Assembly: GCA_033964015.1 (NCBI GenBank)
Contig: CM066920.1
Coordinates: 7,903,912 to 7,967,911 of the forward strand
DNA from: Scolanthus callimorphus
Taxonomy: Eukaryota > Cnidaria > Anthozoa > Actiniaria > Edwardsiidae
DNA length: 64,000 nucleotides
Direction: 5' to 3'
The position numbers and the translations under genes are program-made. Shown here in pieces: positions 58,533 through 64,000 of the stretch; the stretch's first letter is position 1, and every line of letters starts with the position of its first letter. Under the pieces are notes generated by a model. It worked only from the letters and a program-made list of their open reading frames with translations, made no database searches and was not told where the DNA came from.

Positions 58533-60274
58533 AGTTGATGTCTATGCTTGGTGTTTCTGACACTCTGTAAAAGCTTCCAAATTGTCTCCAATTTGTTCTC
58601 GTTGTTTATAAAACGCAGTAACATGGCCCCTTGCTATATAATTGCACAACAACTCCTTGCCCATATCCATTTTTAAACCTTGCTTGGATTAGCAGTAACA
58701 ATTAGTTTTGGTTCCTGAGACAGCTGTTTTCTCTGCAACGATAATAAATGATGTCTCTCCCTTGTTTTGTTGCTTGCTGTAGAGATGGAGGGTTCCATGT
58801 AGATTATGTCAAGTGAATCATTTTTCACATAAATCAGTGGATGGCAACTTGCAACCACTGAAGAGTATGTTGTTCCGGTTGCTTAGAGGAGTTATTCGTT
58901 ATGACTCTAGGATGGATCTACAAAAAATGAAAAAAAAATTTAAAAAGAAGAAGAACAACAACAACGAAAGATTCTATTATCATTTACTTACCTGGACAAA
59001 CACGTTAAATGATATTGCATAAAGGGTGCGCTATTTTTGGAAAAAAATTTGTGCTTTGTACTACAGCAGCTTACTATGAATCTTTATTACTGGTTTGTAC
59101 TACAGCAGCTTACTAATAGCTGCTCATCTATATTGGTTAGCTCTCAACTAATTGATTTTATTATAATATGCACAGCAAGTTGCTTGTGCTATCACAAGGG
59201 AGGGATGATAATCCCTCCAAGTTGGATGATTATTACAGGCAGCCCCAAATAGATGGGGAGATTTGGCAAAGCCAAACGTCTTGTGTTCTTGTTCGACAGC
59301 AATGGTCGTCCGTTCGAAATTCGCTCTAGATATCGGGAAAACGGCAGTGAAAATGTTCTCACACCAGTGAAAAATACGTTTTGAAAGCTGCGATAACTTG
59401 TTAAAAGGTAATTGAGGCAATTAATAGCTTTATCTTACCGATAATCTCAGTCAAACTTCCCAATAAACATCCACATCGAACGGCTAGCCCACGAGGAAAG
59501 AAATCTACCTGTGCAAAGGAGCACGGGAAGGCGTGCCAGGGAAAGAACCCAAATGACACTCGCCGATCAGAAAATAATCGTACTGCGCATGCACCACAGG
59601 TACAAGAAAACAAGAGGCTGCAATCAGGGTTTGTAAAACAGTATAAAAAACAAATGTAAAACGCCTTGTAATGCATACTAACGTGCAAATGAAGGCAAGA
59701 TTAGACTTGCTCTCCGCTCGCTGCGCTCGCTCCGAGCAAACATACACTAACATAGATAAACATTTTACATAATATGATATAAAAACTTACAAAATATGAT
59801 GTAAAATATATGAATGTATAAAATATAAAAGTATAATGGCATATAAATATTTAACAGACAGACACGACTAAGCTAAAATACCAATTCCATTTACAAATTA
59901 TAGCTATTAAAAATAGTGCAGCCGTGATAATAAAATGCGCGCTTTGCAGCTTCTGTCCGAACTAGCGGAAGGTGGAGGCAATTGCTCTGGCGAGTTGTTC
60001 TTGTGCTTACATCCCTACTTACTAAGCCTTGCTTACTCAAGGCAAAGCCAAAATGCATGGCCTTGACTCAACACAACATTGCGTACTAAAATTCGGTAAG
60101 GCAAAAGTACATCTATTCTATTATACTGTCAGGAAACAGGAAAGGAAAATCTGAAAAGTTGGAAATTAGGCAAAGGAATAGAGGATGCATAATTTCAGTT
60201 CAGAAGTGAAACAAAACCCTCCATTCAGGCTATCAGAACTTTGTACTGGACTACATTCAGCTTAACGTACTTCC

Positions 60275-60511
60275 TTGCAAAAACCTCTTATGACATCAAT
60301 CTTTCAAATGCCAGGTAAGATAAAAAGAGTACAAGTACTCATGTCTAGATGTAGCCCCAATATTGCGCCCTGCAATAAATGTAAGCATCTGTGCCATCTA
60401 GATTTAGTCGAGGTCATCGCGCGCCTGCCAAGAACTCGATTCCGATTTGTTTTCACAGACACAAAAAAGGGTACTAGAGCTGTCGTTATAAACCAAAAAA
60501 GTGGGACTTAG
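60275..60511 (+). pseudogene. Mirrored peptide in right arm of foldback B
   Basis: Counterpart of the left-arm frame, containing SPNIAPCNKCKHLCHLDL and VEVIARLPRTRFRFVF. See the left-arm entry; together they show that the arm sequence had coding-like character before duplication or decay. Confidence 0.4.
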
Positions 60512-60767
60512 CCGTGTTTTTATAGAAATAGGAGGCCATGTTTAATTTTACCCCACTTTGTCCATTCACTGATTTCAGGAAATCGGTTAAATTTATTGAA
60601 AGAAAACGATACCAAGTAGAAAGCTGAATAGTTGTTTTATTGGCTGGCAAAAATGACACTAATCGGGGAACGTTTTATGACTAAACTCGGTGTCTAAACT
60701 TTCCTGTTGTTTTGCCTTTGAATAGGCCACCTTAAATGTATTCTTGTTGGATCTATTCTATAGGATT

Positions 60768-60975
60768 ATTCAAGCTTCAGGAGGCTAGATTCCGCTAAGA
60801 AAATAGCACGAAAAAAGCGATATCGCCCGAGTCGCGCAGCGACGAGGGCGATATCGTCTTTTTGAGTGCTATTTTCGGCGGAATCTACCGACTGAACGCT
60901 TTGAATATACTTGAATCCTATGATATCTCGTCCTCAATTTACGACAAAAAAGAGATATCATAGGATTCTACAAAG
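60768..60975. mobile_element. GATATC inverted-repeat element, copy 3 (opposite strand)
   Basis: Reverse orientation of the elements at 24592 and 31786, with AGATTCCGCTAAGAAAATAG, the GCGATATCG core and GAGATATCATAGGATTCTA. It lies 33 bp outside foldback B. Confidence 0.78.
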
Positions 60976-61055
60976 AGTACAACATGTACAAGTAGGTGTG
61001 CGTAATGAACATGTTGTACAGGACTCAGTGAAGTGGCATCATTGTGCTCTTTGCC

Positions 61056-61134
61056 TACCCTGCGAGCAGTGGTTAGTCCTCCTCTCTTAGGGCGACCGCG
61101 AGCGAGGGAGATAAACTATTGCTCGCAGGGTACT
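61056..61134. repeat. Hairpin with TACCCTGCGAGCA ends
   Basis: TACCCTGCGAGCA pairs with TGCTCGCAGGGTA around a 50 bp GC-richer interior. Confidence 0.7.
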
Positions 61135-61139
61135 CTTGC

Positions 61140-64000
61140 GTTGATCAAAGGCGATAAAACAAAGCACAAAAACGTAATCAGAGATAACCCGTGTATATAA
61201 GACAATATAGAGCAAGTTAGCTCGGATACCCTGCTCTGCCAAAGCAACTTGTCACTCGTTCAAAGCCAATTCAAAAACGATTTTCGGCCGGCCTAGTGAA
61301 GCCTTGTGACGGTTATTTGTGTTTTTCTCTACCAGTTGGCTTTTTTTATATTAAAAAATGATGTGTTGAAAAATTCAGATATAACAATTTGGATTCAATT
61401 TTAACAGGAATTTACTTTTATTTTACATTTTACTCTCCCATTTTCTCTCCCCCTCGTGACGCCATGTTTTGCCCCCTACCCCCCGTAATCTTCCCAAGTA
61501 CAAGGAAACTTATTTAAAGGGAGCCTGTCATGATACGCGCATGCTTCAGGAGCGAGCACTGAATTATCAGCAAACTGATAAGACCATACTATCAGATAAC
61601 TATTTAAGAATATGTGAAGCTTAAAGCATGGTCGGATGGACTGAGAAGTAGCGAGATTGATATACGATTTGTTTTCGAGGTTTTTAGACTTCGTTGGCCA
61701 TCTTTACGGGACGATACTTCTTTGATTTGAGAGATGCGCAGGACAGCTGCGCAGTTGCGTGGCAGGCCCCTTTACGTAGGATGCCCTGACAGATGAGAGT
61801 GATGTCAGTGCAGTAGCGGACCTTATCGTTATAGCATTATAGTCAAGATAGCTGTGTACACATAAAGAATGTCTCACCCATCAATATCAAACATGAATTT
61901 ACCATCTTCATGAACCCTTGGTGCTTATGTGCGCCCTTCATCGTGGCCATGTATAGCCTTAGAAATAAAGTTAGGAACAGTTTTTGGCGTTCAGCTGTAC
62001 TGGTACTTGATTGACAGCCTGTCTTCACCCTAGTGTATACATTGAAACAGGCGCACCTAGTCACTAGACCCAATCAACATTTCTGCAAACAAGCTGTTCC
62101 GCAAAGTACTCCTCCTCGGAAAAAGATTTCAAACAGGAAAATATCTCTATCATTCCAAATTGTAAAATGTGCCTGGCAGTTTCTTCGTGACAGAACTTGC
62201 AATGCCCGGAATGAGCGTTATTAGCATATTCATTTGTCACTGAGCAATAGAATTGAAACAATAATGCACTATGATCAAAATAACATTTAACATTCCTGTT
62301 TACTTTTCATTGTTCTATCCGTGAGAACAGGCTACTGTTTGACTATCAAAGGTGCATTTGTATATTTTTAGCTCACTTGGAGCTTAGATCAAAACTGACG
62401 AGCTTTACCAAAACGCTGTTACAGAAAAGAAAACTGAAGCATCAGGCCTTAACTATTCGCAAAAAGGTAACTATTCGCAAAAAGTAACGCGACCAGGATT
62501 GAAAATATACTGAAGGGTTTCCAATAGTAACTTACTAAAGAAGTCCTACATAATAACAGCTACCATATACAGAAGGTCACAAAAGTGCTAGAGTGTGCTT
62601 GCATGGATTTCACTGCTCAATTGATTGAATAGAGAAAATTTCGTATGACTTTTAAAACTTTACGAAACGAATCGCAACGTAAACTGACCGTAATCGTGCC
62701 GTGATAACAAAGCAAGTAATAGAATAAAAATAGTAATAAGTTACAAAGGCCTGCTGCCGTTGGCCAGAAGGCAGTACATAGCCATGGCTTACGTAGCTCA
62801 TTGGGAGGGAACGACGTAGCTTTTGTGGCGAGTTTTGCGCAGAGGCAAGTGCGGCGATCGGGAAGGGACCCGAGCCCAGTGCTTCGAAGGGCCGTGCAAT
62901 AATCAGGCTCTACGGCTCTACCCCAGTGTACGAACCTGTGTATTGTTCACGGGTTGCGTCACAAAGCTTCTTTTGTTTAGTAGAACGAATCATGATGAAA
63001 TAAGAACTAAACACAAAGGGGTCCTCTGGGAATGGTTCTTACACCGAGGTAAACTCAATAATGATGCGCAAGGCCCTCTTCTCTGAGCTCAAGCAAGTCA
63101 AACAGATTAGTGGGTAGTCCAGACCACACTGGTGCTAGTGCAGCATATTCGAGTACAGATCTTATTAATGAGCATGCGCACTAGATCACCAGACTCCTGA
63201 CTTGAACTTATTCAGATACTCTTCTGCTTGGGAAAAACTGTTTCATTGTTTCACTTTCCACTCCCTAAACGGCCTCCTACAATCTTCATTTGTCCCATTC
63301 TTTGACGTTTTGATTTTCAAACCTATATTATCTTTTAATATTCGTTCATTCCAACGACGCCGATTCGCTTCCTGTCTTTTATCTTTTAATTTTCGTTCAT
63401 TCGACAAACGTCAATTTATACAATATGCGGGGTTTCGGTTTTCACGCAACTGACACGAAATCACGAATGTTCGACATCTAGTAAAAACGTCACGTGGTAT
63501 TGAAGTTTCATATGGAACCATATTTTATTTTTTTTACTGTTAGCATTTTATTTAGTTATCCAGCTGTTACTAACATGAGGTACAAAGACTAATGTTTCTA
63601 TTTACCAATATAATTTGAAGTGTTTTGCATTCCTTTTGTCTTCTGCTATGTTGGGGATTTCCATAAAACAAAAGAAAACGGCGCTGTCATTTTCAAGTGA
63701 GTCCGCTTTCTTGTAACAAAGAAAACATATTTATTCATTCTTTGTGTACATATTTTCCGCTGTCACGTTTAGTCTTGAAGATCCCGGAAAATGTATATAA
63801 AAATTCAGAATGGAATTACTACATCTCAAACACGTGCTTAAAGTTTAATCGCAGCTGTTCATATTTCACGCCGCAGGCATTGGATATCAAGATTTTAATA
63901 GGTCTTTTACCTGGTTAAATATACTATCATACTCATATTATTTTGACCACGGAGGCCAACATTATTCATCAACATGCCTTATATATTAAAATCATTGTCA
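61140..64000. other. Right end of window, no gene recognised
   Basis: Mostly AT-rich. A GC-richer patch at 62730-63090 has an 87-codon ORF (62823-63086) with Cys and Arg but no recognised domain; it may be the edge of a repeat. Near 63325-63400, TTTTAATATTCGTTCATTC and a close copy form a small tandem duplication. Confidence 0.45.

Larger units (their letters stand above)
56672..60731. mobile_element. Foldback element B, 4.06 kb, TTAA-flanked
   Basis: Arms 56672-57330 and about 60085-60731 are inverted copies of each other (about 85-90 percent by eye) around a 2.75 kb centre. The ends are GGTGGCGTACACC on the left and, inverted, GGTGGCCTATTC on the right; TTAA lies at 56668-56671 and 60732-60735. 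It shares the GGTGG end and TTAA flank with foldback A but not the interior. The centre contains the MITE at 57583-57923 and AT-rich sequence with short ORFs. Confidence 0.85.

Overview
The window is animal nuclear DNA. It is AT-rich, its coding sequence is split into short exons with GT..AG introns, and small inverted-repeat transposons are dense. Two genes can be recognised. One is the 3' part of a synapsin gene on the + strand, six exons from 8368 to 14011 joining in frame to 213 residues and a stop. The other is the 5' part of a TIMP (tissue inhibitor of metalloproteinases) gene on the - strand, with exon 1 at 5310-5202 and exon 2 from 140 off the left edge. Both families are animal proteins. 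The repeat style and intron density suggest a cnidarian, perhaps a stony coral, but that assignment is inference.

The synapsin exons begin in the middle of the ATP-grasp-like C domain, so the earlier exons must lie upstream. I could not find them between 1 and 8367. TIMP therefore probably lies antisense inside a synapsin intron. This is the arrangement known for vertebrate SYN/TIMP pairs and for Drosophila Syn/Timp, and it is the most interesting observation here.

Layout: 1-5.4 kb, TIMP exons, a 5 kb intron with repeats, and a TATA box. 5.4-8.4 kb, probable synapsin intron with repeats and one unassigned ORF. 8.4-14.1 kb, the synapsin 3' exons, with three inverted-repeat elements in one intron and a 420 bp CT-rich tract in another. 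14.1-39 kb, non-coding sequence with many repeats, including a 2.5 kb TTAA-flanked foldback element carrying a nested Harbinger-like insertion. 39-46.8 kb, nearly repeat-free sequence with no recognised gene. 46.8-55 kb, another Harbinger-like element, a 116 bp tandem array with an inverted copy, and the second copy of an approximately 1 kb repeat. 56.7-60.7 kb, a 4 kb TTAA-flanked foldback element whose arms encode mirrored copies of one peptide. 60.7-64 kb, sparse repeats.

Mobile elements fall into recognisable classes: TA-flanked MITEs (three copies of one 175-179 bp family), TTA/TAA-flanked PIF/Harbinger-like elements starting GGGAC, hAT-like elements with 8 bp duplications and G/C homopolymer ends, and TTAA-flanked foldbacks. 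No intact transposase, reverse transcriptase, rRNA or functional tRNA was recognised. All identifications were made by eye; no database search was run.
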